Below, piece by piece: positions 22,248-35,484 of a DNA stretch of 64,000 nt. Where the stretch lies: contig JABMCL010001056.1 of the NCBI GenBank assembly GCA_018857735.1, positions 1-64,000 of the forward strand, written 5' to 3'. The notes beneath the pieces are model-generated. The model did not search any database, was not told where the DNA came from, and saw only the letters and a program-made list of their open reading frames with translations. Made by a program: the position numbers and the translations under genes. Within the stretch, counting starts at the first letter, position 1, and every line of letters begins with the position of its first letter. This DNA is from Alviniconcha marisindica. Taxonomy: Eukaryota; Mollusca; Gastropoda; Provannidae.

Positions 22248-25200
22248 GTAAGTAATTGTCCAGCACATATTGAATTCAGTTGATAAAATTACTTGGTTGA
22301 GGTGGAATGAGGGAACAAATTTCAACTGACTGTCAAATTCAAGTCTTTCATAAGCTTATTTTATTAACAAAAATAACAGATTATGTATTACTATTTGTAT
22401 ACAGTACCACTACCAGAACCAGAACCTCAGTGTACCTCAGCAGGACCAGAACCTCAATGTACGTACATGTAACAGTCAGTAGAGTCAGTTCCTTGATGGT
22501 TGCTAGGGTGTAGATTATTTATTAAGCATTATCATTAATGAAAGTATGATTGTGTACATGTAAAAAGATCTGTATGTGGATTTAGATTGTGCATGTAAAA
22601 CTAAAAGAACGCATATAATGTGGACTAATATTTTAATAAGAAAGTCCTACAACTGGTGGTAATTATGGAAATACACTAGATAAATAATTAATTATGATGT
22701 TATTCTGTTTACATTATTTTCAGTACTGTCTTTCATTTTTTCAGAGAAGTATGCCAAGATGCCATTGGACAAGAAGCGCAAGCTGTACAAATGTGGGGTG
22801 GATAAATTTGTCACGCTTGATGACATCCCAACATGGCCTGCCTATGCTGCCAAGTGCACACTGAGGAGGAACTCAAAAACTAGACGTAAGGGATAGTTTA
22901 GGATGGTAATTATATATTAATGCTTTTTATTTGTGTTTTTAATTTTTATGTCTAACTGTATTGGTCAGTTGAAACTTGAATTTTTTTCATTGAAAAAAAA
23001 AGAGAAGCTTATTTAGTTTTCAACAGTTTTGGTAAGGGAGGGTAACTTATTAATACTATTACTTATTAGTGTAATTGTTAGAGTGTGTTTTGTTGTTGTT
23101 GATAAAAGAAAGTTGTTCTTCTTTGTTTTTAAAAATAGCAACACTTTTTTTGTCCTAGACTTTGACATCAGTACTTGCAGTGGTTTGCTTTCGTTGTTTT
23201 AAAAATAATATTGTTACATGATTGTAGATGTTGGACTCTTTTGATTAAAAATTCTGACAGGAATGCTGAGACTGAGAGTAGAAATCTTAGTATCCTTACT
23301 GCAGTGTGGTTATGCTGTGTCACAGTGCCTAAAGACGTGAAGTTCAAGGTGGATGAGGATTTGAACAAGAAAATATCTTTGTTTCGTGGGGACATCACAG
23401 CCTTGGAGATTGATGCCATTGTCAATGCAGCAAATAATTCATTACTTGGAGGAGGAGGAGGTAAGTGTTATTTATTTCAAAATCAGTCTAGTGAAATGTT
23501 ACTGTTAGGTAAGATGTGTAGCATTTTATATATGAGCCTGTGCCAAAAGGTGCTCGGTGAGGACCATCCATTTTTTGGTTGTAAATGCTTCTTCAGGTTT
23601 AAGTTTTCTGTGAACAAACCTAACTTTATCTGAAAGAGTATGCATCAAAGAGATAATAAAGATAAACTTGACTCCCAAAGTCAGTTTTGAGTTAGTAAAA
23701 TATGAAAATTTACACCAAGTCCGGGCTGAAAATCGGCACCGCTTCTGTTGCCGTTTTGTTTGCATCTTTCTTCTTTAGGCAATTTTCCCTTTGCTGCCTG
23801 ACAGGACATTGTCAAAGCTTTTTAATGCTTGTGAAAACGGCTCATAACTACTTGTAAAATCTGAATAATTGAAATAAACATATGTTTATTTCGATCGAAA
23901 CGCATTGGGTCCGGTTCCGATGCTGACGGAAATGTTCGTCTGCTACTATTCACTGCAGACTTGTGGGTGGTGAAACAAAGAAGCTGTTGCTAAAATCAGT
24001 GTTTAGTCAAAAGCAGTGACAATAAAAACGTTGGATTCTGTTCGCAATAATTTTTTTCAAGTTTAAAATTTCAAGTTTTTATTGTCAGTCTGTTACGATA
24101 AAAAAATTGCCAATCCTGGGGATAGACGTCGATTTTGTGACCGCGGTCTTTTTGCACAAAGCGCAGCCATGTTTACCCACAGTGCTTTGCGCCTACTTTC
24201 TCTTCAAACATGGTGCCAACAAGGAACGGTGAGTGAATTTTCGATTTGGGTCATGTACCTTTTTACAGTTTCAATCAAAATGTGATGTTGCGTCTGACAG
24301 ATTAAATAGTTACTTTTCATTGATACAACGTTATTTTTGCATTTTCATTTGTAATTGTAAGCGAATTGACCATTATTAAACAGGTTTCGGTCGGCAGTGT
24401 GCAAATTCAAAGTGATGTCTTTGTTCGATAGCCAACTGTTTCTCGGATGACACAAGCCTTAGGTCAGTGTTTTGATCACGAGTGACCGATTTTTGCACAA
24501 TAATGTCCAAGTTTTGATCGAACGAACTAGTTTTTTCTTAGTGTTTCGACTGAAAGAGAAAAATGTGTACGTTCAAGTGTTTACTTCGTAATGGCAAAAA
24601 TACCCGTGTTTATGACGGCACACGTTTCGGAGTTGATTTGCCGCTGTCGGACAGCATTTTTTTCATTTGTTCAGTCGATCAGAACAACATGATGCCATGA
24701 CACAAATTCTTACTCCTCAGTACATTTCTGCAACTCTAGAGGTTTATTATTGCCGTCTGTGATGTGAACTAAGAGTTTTTTAAAAGGCATAGCCGTAAAT
24801 GATCTATTTATACCAATTTATACAAATTGTACAAACACACAACAACAACAACAAAAGAAGAAGAAGAAAAAAGAAAAGAAAAGAAGCATTACCATGACAT
24901 TAACATTGTGATTAGGGAGATTTAAAAAAAAAAAATTTTTTAATCTTCCCAGGGATGAATAAAGTATATTGTTATTGTTGTTTTGATTCTATTTTTAGCA
25001 GGACAGATGCATTCTAAAGTGTGTGCAGAAACTAGTGAAAGCCAGAATAGAATTTCTGAACTGATGTAGTTTTATATGCACATTATATGTGCATTGCAGT
25101 ACAAATACAATACAGTGCAGCATATAAAGTAGAATTCTTGTGACAATTCACTATAAATATGCAACATGAAGACAAAAAAATCATAAACACAAAATACAAT

Positions 25201-26544
25201 ACACTGTGGCACAATGTAGGGTGGGGGTGGAAGTTAGTAGGGAGAAAAGACCAAATAAACAGAAATTTTAAAAAGGAGGGGGTAACCTGGTATTTGTGTT
25301 ATTGACTTAGTGCCAAAAGGTGCGCAAATGGTTGTGACACTGTCACTGATGTGTTTGCTTTGCTAGGTTGGAGCTCAACGTCTGACAGTGTGTGCATACA
25401 TGTCACTGGTCTGTTTCAGTGGATGGTGCCATCCACAGCACATCCGGCCCTTTCCTTGTGCGAGAATGCTCAGCGTTGGAGCTCAGCGTCTAACAGTGTG
25501 TGCATGTACTGGTCTGTTTCAGTGGATGGTGCCATCCATAGCGCAGCCGGCCCTTTCCTTGTGCGAGAATGCTCCACCTTGAAGAGTTGTGACATTATCA
25601 CTGATGTGTTTGCTTTGCTAGGTTGGAGCTCAGCGTCTGACAGTGTGTGCATGTACTGGTCTGTTTCAGTGGATGGTGCCATCCACAGCGCAGCCGGCCC
25701 TTTCCTTGTTCGAGAATGCTTCACCCTGAAGGGTTGTGACACTGTCACTGATGTGTTTGCTTTGCTAGGTTGGAGCTCAGCGTCTGACAGTGTGTGCATG
25801 TACTGGTCTGTTTCAGTGGATGGTGCCATCCACAGCGCAGCCGGCCCTTTCCTTGTTCGAGAATGCTTCACCCTGAAGGGTTGTGACACTGTCACTGATG
25901 TGTTTGCTTTGCTAGGTTGGAGCTCAGCGTCTGACAATGTGTGCATGTCACTGGTCTGTTTCAGTGGATGGTGCCATCCACAGTGCAGCCGGCCCTCTCC
26001 TTGCGCGAGAATTCTCCACCCTGAAGGGTTGTGACACTGATGTGTTTCCTTTGCTAGGCAGGAGCTTAGTGTTTGTCACTGTAACAGTGCGTGCATGTAC
26101 TGGTCTGTTTCAGTGGATGGTGCCATCCACAGCGCAGCCGGCCCTTTCCTTGAGCGAGAATGCTCCACCCTGAAGGGTTGTGACACTGGAGAGGCAAAGA
26201 TTACCTGTGGTCATAGATTGCCTGCAAAACGTGAGTAGCTAGCAACATCTGCTTGGTGCTTGTCTGTATCATGATAGGACATGAGTGCGACTTCAGTTCC
26301 CCTTTGGCTTTGTTGTTGTTAACTGTTATTCAGCTGTACTGCACTGGGTAAGTACTACAGAACTGAGATGCAGAACTTTAGGTTCCCTCTCTCAGTGCTG
26401 AGAACTCAGGGCTAAAATGATCAAGTTCTCTCTTTAAAGCCTGGGGTGGGTTGCAGTATAGACACATGCATGCATGCACACACACAGAGGCAAGAGCGCA
26501 CATGTACACACACATGCGCCTATGCATGCATACACATATGCATG

Positions 26545-26587
<43 letters not shown>

Positions 26588-29500
26588 GAGAGGCAGGCAG
26601 ATATGTGGGTCTAAAAAGGGGGGGGTAGAACCTGGTGTATGTTTGTGTTATTAGTAATATTACCTTTGCAGTGCTATTATCAATGCTATATTACATGGTA
26701 TATAATATGTCCAAAATTATGCTGAGTAATTTGTGTGTGATCGATTATATCTGTGTTGCCCATACACCCCTAAGCACTTCCTCAGGGTGGTTCTGTGCAT
26801 GGATGAACTTGCAGGTTTAGCTGCATTGTCTCTTACATTCCTTACTTCATATAGGTATAATATGTGCAAACAGTGTCTGGTGGATCGCCCCGCTTGGTGG
26901 CGCGGAGCATATTTGGGGCTTTGACAAAGCTCAAGTCAGCTGCAAATGATCTCCCCTACACTAGCCAGGTGGCGCTGGGCCTATTTGGGCAGTGCAATGC
27001 TCAAGCCAGCAAAGTCGGTCATTGACTATATAATTATAGCATATATAGATCTTTAAAAAAACAATAAGTAACTGTTACACTGTTGATACAGGTATATTAT
27101 CTGCAAACACTGTCTAGCAATATAATTTTTTACTGAACTGAACATATATATATATATAGTTCTAATTAACATATATATGAATTCTAATTAACATATATAT
27201 ATGTTAATTAGAATTCATATTTTTCTTAAAAGTAACTGTGACTTATTTACACTGCAGTTGATTTATAAAATATAGGTCTTTTGTAAAAATAATGTTATTC
27301 TTTTTTGCTTCTAGATGTTATTCATACAGTTGGACCAATTGGGGAGAAACCAGATTTGCTCCAAAACGCCTACAGAAACTCTCTCAACCTTGTCAAGAAA
27401 CATCATCTTAAATCTGTTGTAAGTCTCAAAGTACATACATGTATTGTAAACAAGATAGGTTGAAATTGTAATCACGCATTGTAGATTGCAGACTAAAGAT
27501 GATTTAATTGTCAGGAATGGTAATGCTTACTTTGAGGTGAACTGACCTCTCACTTTTAGCTAGGGAGCTGTGCCCATTTAGATGAGCATAACATGTTTGT
27601 GCTCATGCTTTGAACTGCACAAACTCAAGGCAGTTGGGCATTGTCTTCAAAAACAGCATGGGCTCATGCTTTGTTTATATTACAGTGATTGTTGGACGGC
27701 CTGTGGGCTTGTCTAAGGAGGTGTGCTTGCATGCAGGCGCTGGTGGCAGAAGCTTGTCTGTCACTCAGAGGGTGGTGAGAGGTCAGTTACCATGACTGTT
27801 GACTGTTGGGTACAGGCAGCAGCAACACTGGTGTGGCTGCAATAGTAAGCAGTGTTGCTTGCGGGCATATTTTTGTGAACACCTGCTGAGTGCCTCATCT
27901 TGAGGTGAACCCTAAGTACCTCACAGTGGCAACTATAGCGTTATTCTCTGTGTTTGCGCTCTAGTCGTATGGGACTCTGAATGAGTGACTGTAGCTTTAC
28001 ACAGCATGTTTTTTGAACATCACCAAAGTGTTCACAGCGCTGTTTTGTTGTTACATGGCTAGTGCCATGTGAAATGAGTTTTGAAATGTGCATTTATTTT
28101 AAATGACAGAGTTTGATTGTCCTTAGGTAATCCTGTGCGGTTGGCAGGACGTTAAAGTCCAATTACTTATGATCTTGTATTGTTGCTGTATTGTAAGATT
28201 CAAGGACAGAAAACTAATTTCACAAGACTAAAAGGACTGTGTGGTTTTGCAAAGGACAGAAAATTAATTTCACAAGACTAAAAGGACTGTGTGGTTTTGC
28301 AAAGGACAGAAAACTAATTTCACAAGACTAAATGGACTGTGGTTTTGCTTTTTTTCAGGCTTTCCCATGCATTTCTACAGGAATCTATGGTATGTAGTAT
28401 GTGTGTGCTGTATTGTTTGTTGTTGCTTGCTTTTATATAATATAGTGCTGTTCTCCTTTCTTGAGCAGACTCACTGCACTCTTGTTGTGTGCGCTTTTGA
28501 GTAAGTGACAGTAGCTTTTAGTAGTGTGTTGCAGGACATCCACTAATGTGGTGTACTTACAGTGCTGTTTGGTCATTAATGCCTGGTGCCAATGTGAAAC
28601 TGCTGCCGTCTTGGTGTATGTTCTGTGTATACCATACAACCATGCACCAGTTTACAGTGTCACTTTATTCCAAGCCTCATGTGAATTTTTGGGGTAATCT
28701 CCTTTATGAAACTACAAAACGACAAACAACAGTTAAACGGTGAAAAATGAGATGTAGAACTAAAACACTTGTCTGCTTTTTGTTGAGCTATGTTGTTTTC
28801 ATGTCCAGTGCTTGGAAGAATCTATATTTTCCTATATTTGTATTTTTTCATTTTTTTCATTTAAGGGAGTTCTCCTCGAAAGGAGTAATTTTTAATGGTC
28901 TGAGTCATTGTTTCTAGTGCACGAGAGAGAGGGGTGGGGGGAGGGAGGGGTGTTGTTTACTGTATGTGAAAGGAAGTATGTTGTTTCTGCAGGTTACCCT
29001 GTGGTGTCGGCAACCCATATGGCTCTGCGCACCATCCGACAGTGGCTGGAGGATGAAAAGTATGCTGAAAAGGTGAGGCATTCAAGCTGCTTCAATCTTA
29101 AGAGACTGGGGACGTAGCTTCTATCAACAAAGTTAGTCACTTGTCATTTAAAACCCAGCCAGCTGTGAATATTATACAGGATAAAATGAAATTCATCAAA
29201 TTACAAGTAAAAGTCCAGTTTACTGACCATGGCACATGCCACTTTATGTTTGAAGAGGTATGTGAAAGAAATGAAGTTGAAGGAACCAGTAAGGAGGAAA
29301 TTACGGAGGCCGGACACCAGGATGCATGTGAGGCATACAAAAGAAAATACAAAACAGCATGTTCTACGTTTCTATTGACTTTGAGTCTTTCAAGAAGGAA
29401 CCTTTGCCAGCTCTGAATTCTCAGCAGAGGGCAAGGTAATTTTTTGTCAGGGAAGCACATGAGGCATACAAAAAAAATGCAAAACCCCCCACCTGTTCCA

Positions 29501-32445
29501 AGTTTCTAACTACCTTGAGTCTTTCAAGAAGGAATCTTTGCCAGCTCTGAATTCTCGGCAGAAGGTAAGATAAAAAAATTGCATCCGTGTTGCCTCACTG
29601 CAGACTTTCATGGGGGGTCAAAGAGAGCGTGTGTTGGACATGCTGGTTACTCTAGTGGTCTGGTCAGAATTTTTGCCATGTTCTGTGAATAAGAGGATGA
29701 TGGGGAAAGTGGTGACAGATTAGAGGTCTGCAGTATGTAAGCCTGGAACTGTGCCAGACTGATCCACAGACACAGAAGCTTTGCAGCAAGAGGCAAGGGT
29801 TTGATCGGGTCTGGTTTTATATGTTGTCAGACAGACTGTGTTCATGAAGCACGACTGTATGAAGAACTCCTCAAAGAGAGTGTTTGTTGGGACATAGTGG
29901 GTACTCTGGTGGTCTTTTAGAATTTTTGCAGTGTTCCCAAGGATCCTGTCACAAAAGCAGTGATACATCAGAGGTCTGCTGGTAAACCTGGAATTGTGCT
30001 AGACTTGCTACAAAGATAGGTTGAGAAGCTTTAGAGCAAGAGGCAATGGTTTTACTGGGGCTATCATTTTGATGTTGTCCAGGTGGAGCGGGTTATCCTG
30101 TGTGTGTTCTTGAAGAAGGACCTGGAGGTTTATGAAGAGCTCCTTCAAGTCTACTTCCCGCTTGCGGCCCCTGAAGGGGACAGCAAAGGAGGTGAACTGA
30201 GGATGTCATTGTACTGTTGATGTGGTGACGTTTGTGCTGTTGATGTGGTGATGTTTGTGCTGTTGATGTGGTGCTGTTTGTGCTGTTGATGTGGTGATGT
30301 TTGTACTGTTGATGTGATACTGTTTGAGCTGTTGATGTTTGTGCTGTTGATGTGGTGATGTTTGTGCTATTGATGTGGTGACGTTTGTGCTGTTGATGTG
30401 GTGATGTTTGTGCTGTTGATGTGGTGCTGTTTGTGCTGTTGATGTGGTGATGTTTGTACTGTTGATGTGATACTGTTTGAGCTGTTGATGTGGTGCTGTT
30501 TGTGCTGTTGCTGTGGTGATGTTTGTGCTGTTGATTCAGTGATGTGACAGTTTGCCCTGCAAACACTTCATTAGGCAAGTTGCCTCCCTTCTGTGCTAGA
30601 TTTTGTTTCACTTACCACAGCACAACAGTGCCAAAAAGGCTGGAGTGGACCACTTAGTTTTGTGATCTGTAATTGTTTTAACCTTGGTAAAGATTTAGCT
30701 CTGCGGAAAGGGAAACTGGTTCCTCTGTGGAATGAAATTAACTTGATTTTTCTAAAAACTGAGAATTCTTGAAAAACAATTTTATTTCCCCCCATCTTTT
30801 CTTGTTTCCATGATATAGCATCATTAGCAATATTTTTTTGTTTTAAACAAACAAAACATTTCTGTTTTTAGCATATGACAGTTGATGAGGAAGAGTAATG
30901 TTCATACTTTAAGAAGAAGAAAAAAATTGTATTGCAAGGTTAATGACATTTTTTTTTTATCATAATTTTTCATGAAAAGCAAAAATTAATGGCTTCAAAG
31001 ATCTTCTGTGCCGGATCAAGAGCAAAAGTCATATCTGAATGAACCACAATGCGCCAAATTGCAAGTTAAAGTCTGATTCCTGTTTGTAACATGTTTCAGT
31101 TATGTCGGAAGAGCAATGCAGTTGAATGAACTGGGAAGGTGGTAATCAGAAAGTCAGAATTCCAGGTTGAAAGGCAAAACACATATAACCATATTCTGAC
31201 TTATTCCAAGGCAAACTATATTAGTTCGAGATTCTCAGTAGAGGGGACCTAACACCTTAGTTTCTCCATCCTAGGGTTTGCATATTTAAGGTTGATGTAG
31301 CAAGACAACAAGGGCGGTGTTTGCCATTTTCTGTGCAGATGCTGGGGAAGGAGCTGCCTCAGAGTCTCCTAAGGGAAAGAAAGCTGCTGGTTCACCTGCA
31401 GAGAAGAAAGGTAATTGCATGCATGCTGCTGCTGTTGCTGCCTCACTTCTGCAGCTAAATGTCTCAAAGCGTCTAATGCTTCTGCGGACAGTCTCTGACT
31501 GAGTGTCATTTTGCGCTGAAGTCTAAGCCACACTTTGTTTTGCATCCTTGAGAAAACTGCTGTTTAAACCCCAAGACTGGCAGCGTGTGGCGTGTCCTCC
31601 AAATTTTTGCCTGTGGGCCAAAAGCGTGTCGCAGACACATTGCGGAGTTTAGTACGTGTTCTGTTTCTGTGGGTGTAAAGCATGCTTTTGACCAATCAGA
31701 GCAGAGGTGAAAGGGGTTGACTGAAAGCAGGTCAAACAAAGATGGTGAACTCTTTGATTTGATAGCCTTCTGTTCTTCTTTTTGCCTTTTGGGGGGGGTG
31801 GGGGGGGGGGGGGCGTAGGCGGAGGGGGGCACAAGCTCCAAAACCAACTGCTGCAGCAGTAAAGAGAAACAGTTCATTCTCACTCACTGGGGCTTGCATC
31901 TTTCCTTGCATGGGATGTTACCATCATGGTGACTGGGCATTCAAAAAACTTATTATTTATCTCTCTGGGGCTTGCGTCCAGCACTGTACATGACACCATG
32001 TTACTTACCTGGGCAAAGGAAGACGGGAGTCACTGAAGCGCTAGGCTTTTGAATTTCTTTGGCGAACATGTCCGGTTGAATGCCTCATGTGGTGTATCAC
32101 GCACCGTGCCCACCACAAAGACAAAGCATGCTGGCTGAACACTGGTTATCATAAGGACTGTTGCAAAGGAGAGTGTGGCTTAGACTTAAGGAACAAAACT
32201 ATTTATCAGGCATCAGTGTATGGAGAAGATACATATGTTAGCTTAAAGACCAGCAAGATCATTGGCTTATTGCAGAGATCAGTCTCGTCCTGCTGACAGA
32301 GATATTTCCCCTTAGGTGAGCTTGCACTAGACTTAGACTGGATCTGTACGCCCAGTGGGATGGTAACAAGGTTTAGGCTGTCCGGAATTAAGCAGCTCAT
32401 GCTGCTGTCAGCAGACACACGCATGTGCATGCACACATATGCACA

Positions 32446-32479
<34 letters not shown>

Positions 32480-35403
32480 AGCATACCCACATTTATGCAT
32501 ACACACAAGCATGCACACACACACATACATATATACATACACTTGTGATTTTGATCATCAGTCACCTCCATGTCATCTTCTTTATAAACGTCCATGATGA
32601 TTATGTTTATGATTTTTTTTCCACCTACACATTTATTTGGAACTGTCTTTTTTTTTCCACTGTGAAAAAGCTGAAGCAGAGGACAAGTTTGAAGAAAGGA
32701 AAGAGAAGAAAGTTTGGAGAGTGAGAGGGAGAAAGAGAGCTGCACGTGAGTGAGCCAAAGGACATGTGCACAGTCCTGCTTGTTTGGCTGCAGCACTGTA
32801 AATATTCCTCACAACACTTGGATCAAGTGTTATTCAAGGGTTGCACAAATGCTGGCCAGTTTGTGTCATCAGAGCATTCTCGTACACAACATGCATGCAT
32901 GTATGCATGCATCTGCACCCCCGCCCCCACCCCCCACCCCCACACACACACATGCACACGCACATACACACACACGTAGATGCTTGTAGGCCCAGGAGAT
33001 GTCAGCTAAAGTCCAACCTGTGTAAATAACTGAAAATACTCCCAGCTTAGAAGGTTTGTAGTTGTTTTTGGCTTCTGATAATAACAATAATAATAATAGG
33101 TAATTCTTTTAAAGTGCCATTCTCTAATGTGAGTTATACTCAGTGCATTGTACAAGCAATTCATGACAAAATCTATTTACATACTGTTTAACAAACAAAA
33201 CTGTAAGTGTCACATTCTACTCATAAACACATTGCCTAGCAAACATTATATATACAGACATGCATATACACACAGACATATATATTTATCCTTCACTTTG
33301 CAGTCTCCTGCATTGCCATTTAGGGTAAAAATATTTTGGCTGTCTCTCAGCCATCTTCCCACTGCTGCCAAAATGTAACTAGAAAACCACAGTCAAAAGC
33401 AGCACAAAAAAGAAAAAAAGAAAAAAAGAAAAGAATAATGAATGGTATCAAGTGCACATTAACCCAGAGATTCCCAGAGATTTTATTAACACTAAATACC
33501 CTGAGGCAAAAAGCCTTCATCTTCTTGCAAATGGTGGCCTCCTCCGAAACCCAACAGGGGGAAATGCTCAGCCACCCCTTCTTTGACTAAAGGAAGTCCC
33601 CCTTCAGGGGTCCACGTCAGCAGGGTGCCAAAATTACACACAGCTAAAAGAGACTAACAAAACCAGTTATCAGTCCTTAATATGGGACGGTGGGTATAAA
33701 TGGGTTAATAGCATTCTGCAGTGCAGTCGTTTCTGTTGTGGTAAGGACTGTTCACTTTTTTTCTTAATCAGCAGCTTCGACATACCAGTGCATGTTTTGA
33801 GTGCATTTTGATGGTGGTGTCTTTGAAGCAGACAGCTTGGATTTCTTGTTGTATAGTTGACCTGCCAGCCATCTTAGGAATGGCTTTATTTAACCCCACG
33901 CCAGCTAACTGCTAAAGCTTGATTTAACCCCTTGCAAGCTAACTGTTAGGGCTTGATTTAATCCCTCGCCATCTGACTGTTAAAGCTTGATTTAACCCCT
34001 TGCCAGCTAACTGTTAAGGCTTGATTTAACCCCTTGCCAACCAACTGTTAGAACTTTGTCTAATTCCTTGCCAACTAACTGTTAGAACTTTGTATGATTT
34101 TGCCAGCTAACTGTTAGAACTTTATATGATTCCTTGCCAACTAACTGTTAGAACTATGCATAATTACTTGCCAGCTAAGTGTTAGAACTTTGCATAATTC
34201 CTTGCCAACTAACTGTTAGAACTTTGTATGATTCCTTGCCAGCTAACTGTGATGGCTTGATTTAGCCCCTTGCCAGCCAGTACTGTGGTGGCTTGATTTA
34301 GCCCCTTACCAGCCAGTACTGTGATGGGGTTGCCAGCCAGTACTGTGATGGGGTTGCCAGCCAGTACTGTGATGGCTTGATTTAGCCCCTTGCCAGCCAG
34401 TACTGTGATGGCTTGATTTAGCCCTTGCCAGCCAGTACTCTGATGGGGTTGCCAGCCAGTACTGTGATGGCTTGATTTAGCCCCTTGCCAGCCAGTACTG
34501 TAATGGGGTTGCCAGCCAGTATTGCGATGGGGTTGCCAGCCACTCTGTGATGACTTGATTTAGCCCCTTGCCAGCCAGTACTGTGATGGAGTTGCCAGCC
34601 AGTACTGTGATGGGGTTGCCAGCCAGTACTGTGATGGGGTTGCCAGCCACTCTGTGATGGCTTGATTTAGCCCCTTGCCAGCCAGGAAGGTTTTTTGTTT
34701 ATCTCCCTGTCGGCCAGCTCAGTTAAGGCTTTGTTTAACCCCTTACTGGCCAGTTGGCTTCATTTCAGTTTCAGGATGGTATGTATACACGTGGGAAAGC
34801 CCATATGTGCAAGTTCACCCCACCTCTTAGAAGTTTCACCAGTGTTGCCTTTGAAACTGTTCCGATGTTGGTCTTGTTGACTGTGGCCCTTTTCCCTGTC
34901 AGGGCTGTCTTGCCCACCTGTAAGGTTTCATTTAACTCTTTGCCAGCAAACTTTGTTTTCTCTCTTCCTCTCTGAGTTGGAGTTGCTTGCAAAAAGGTGG
35001 AATCTTTGCAAGATCATGGTGGGTCAAGGAACAGGAGAAAAGGGAGTGGAGGAAATGGCTGCCTCACATAGCATCCAACTTTCATTTTGGGTTTGGGGCA
35101 GTCTTTTCAGATTATAGAAGTGTATTGGTGACATGCAGCTATAGAACATGTACAAAACACAATGAACGGAGGAAATAAGCTGGGAATTATGTTAAACCCC
35201 CTGCCACCCCACACCTAAACATGCATGTACATGTGTGGTGTACACATGTGCACACTTGCATGCACGCACACAACATACATACACACACATATACACACAC
35301 ATTTCATTTTATGCACTCATGTGTACATGCGCACACATATACACATGCACAATGCTCACTTGCATACATGTGTGCACACACATGCATGCATGCACACATG
35401 CAT

Positions 35404-35484
<81 letters not shown>

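Noticed and set aside
29141..29416. 91-codon frame in MACROD intron 7 as an alternative exon
   Set aside because: It overlaps an intronic tandem duplication, shows no domain, and joining it would interrupt the macrodomain between exons 7 and 8.
32671..32720. Extra MACROD exon ([18 protein letters not shown]) between exons 9 and 10
   Set aside because: The acceptor has a weak preceding tract and the only donor leaves phase 0, while exon 10 needs phase 1.
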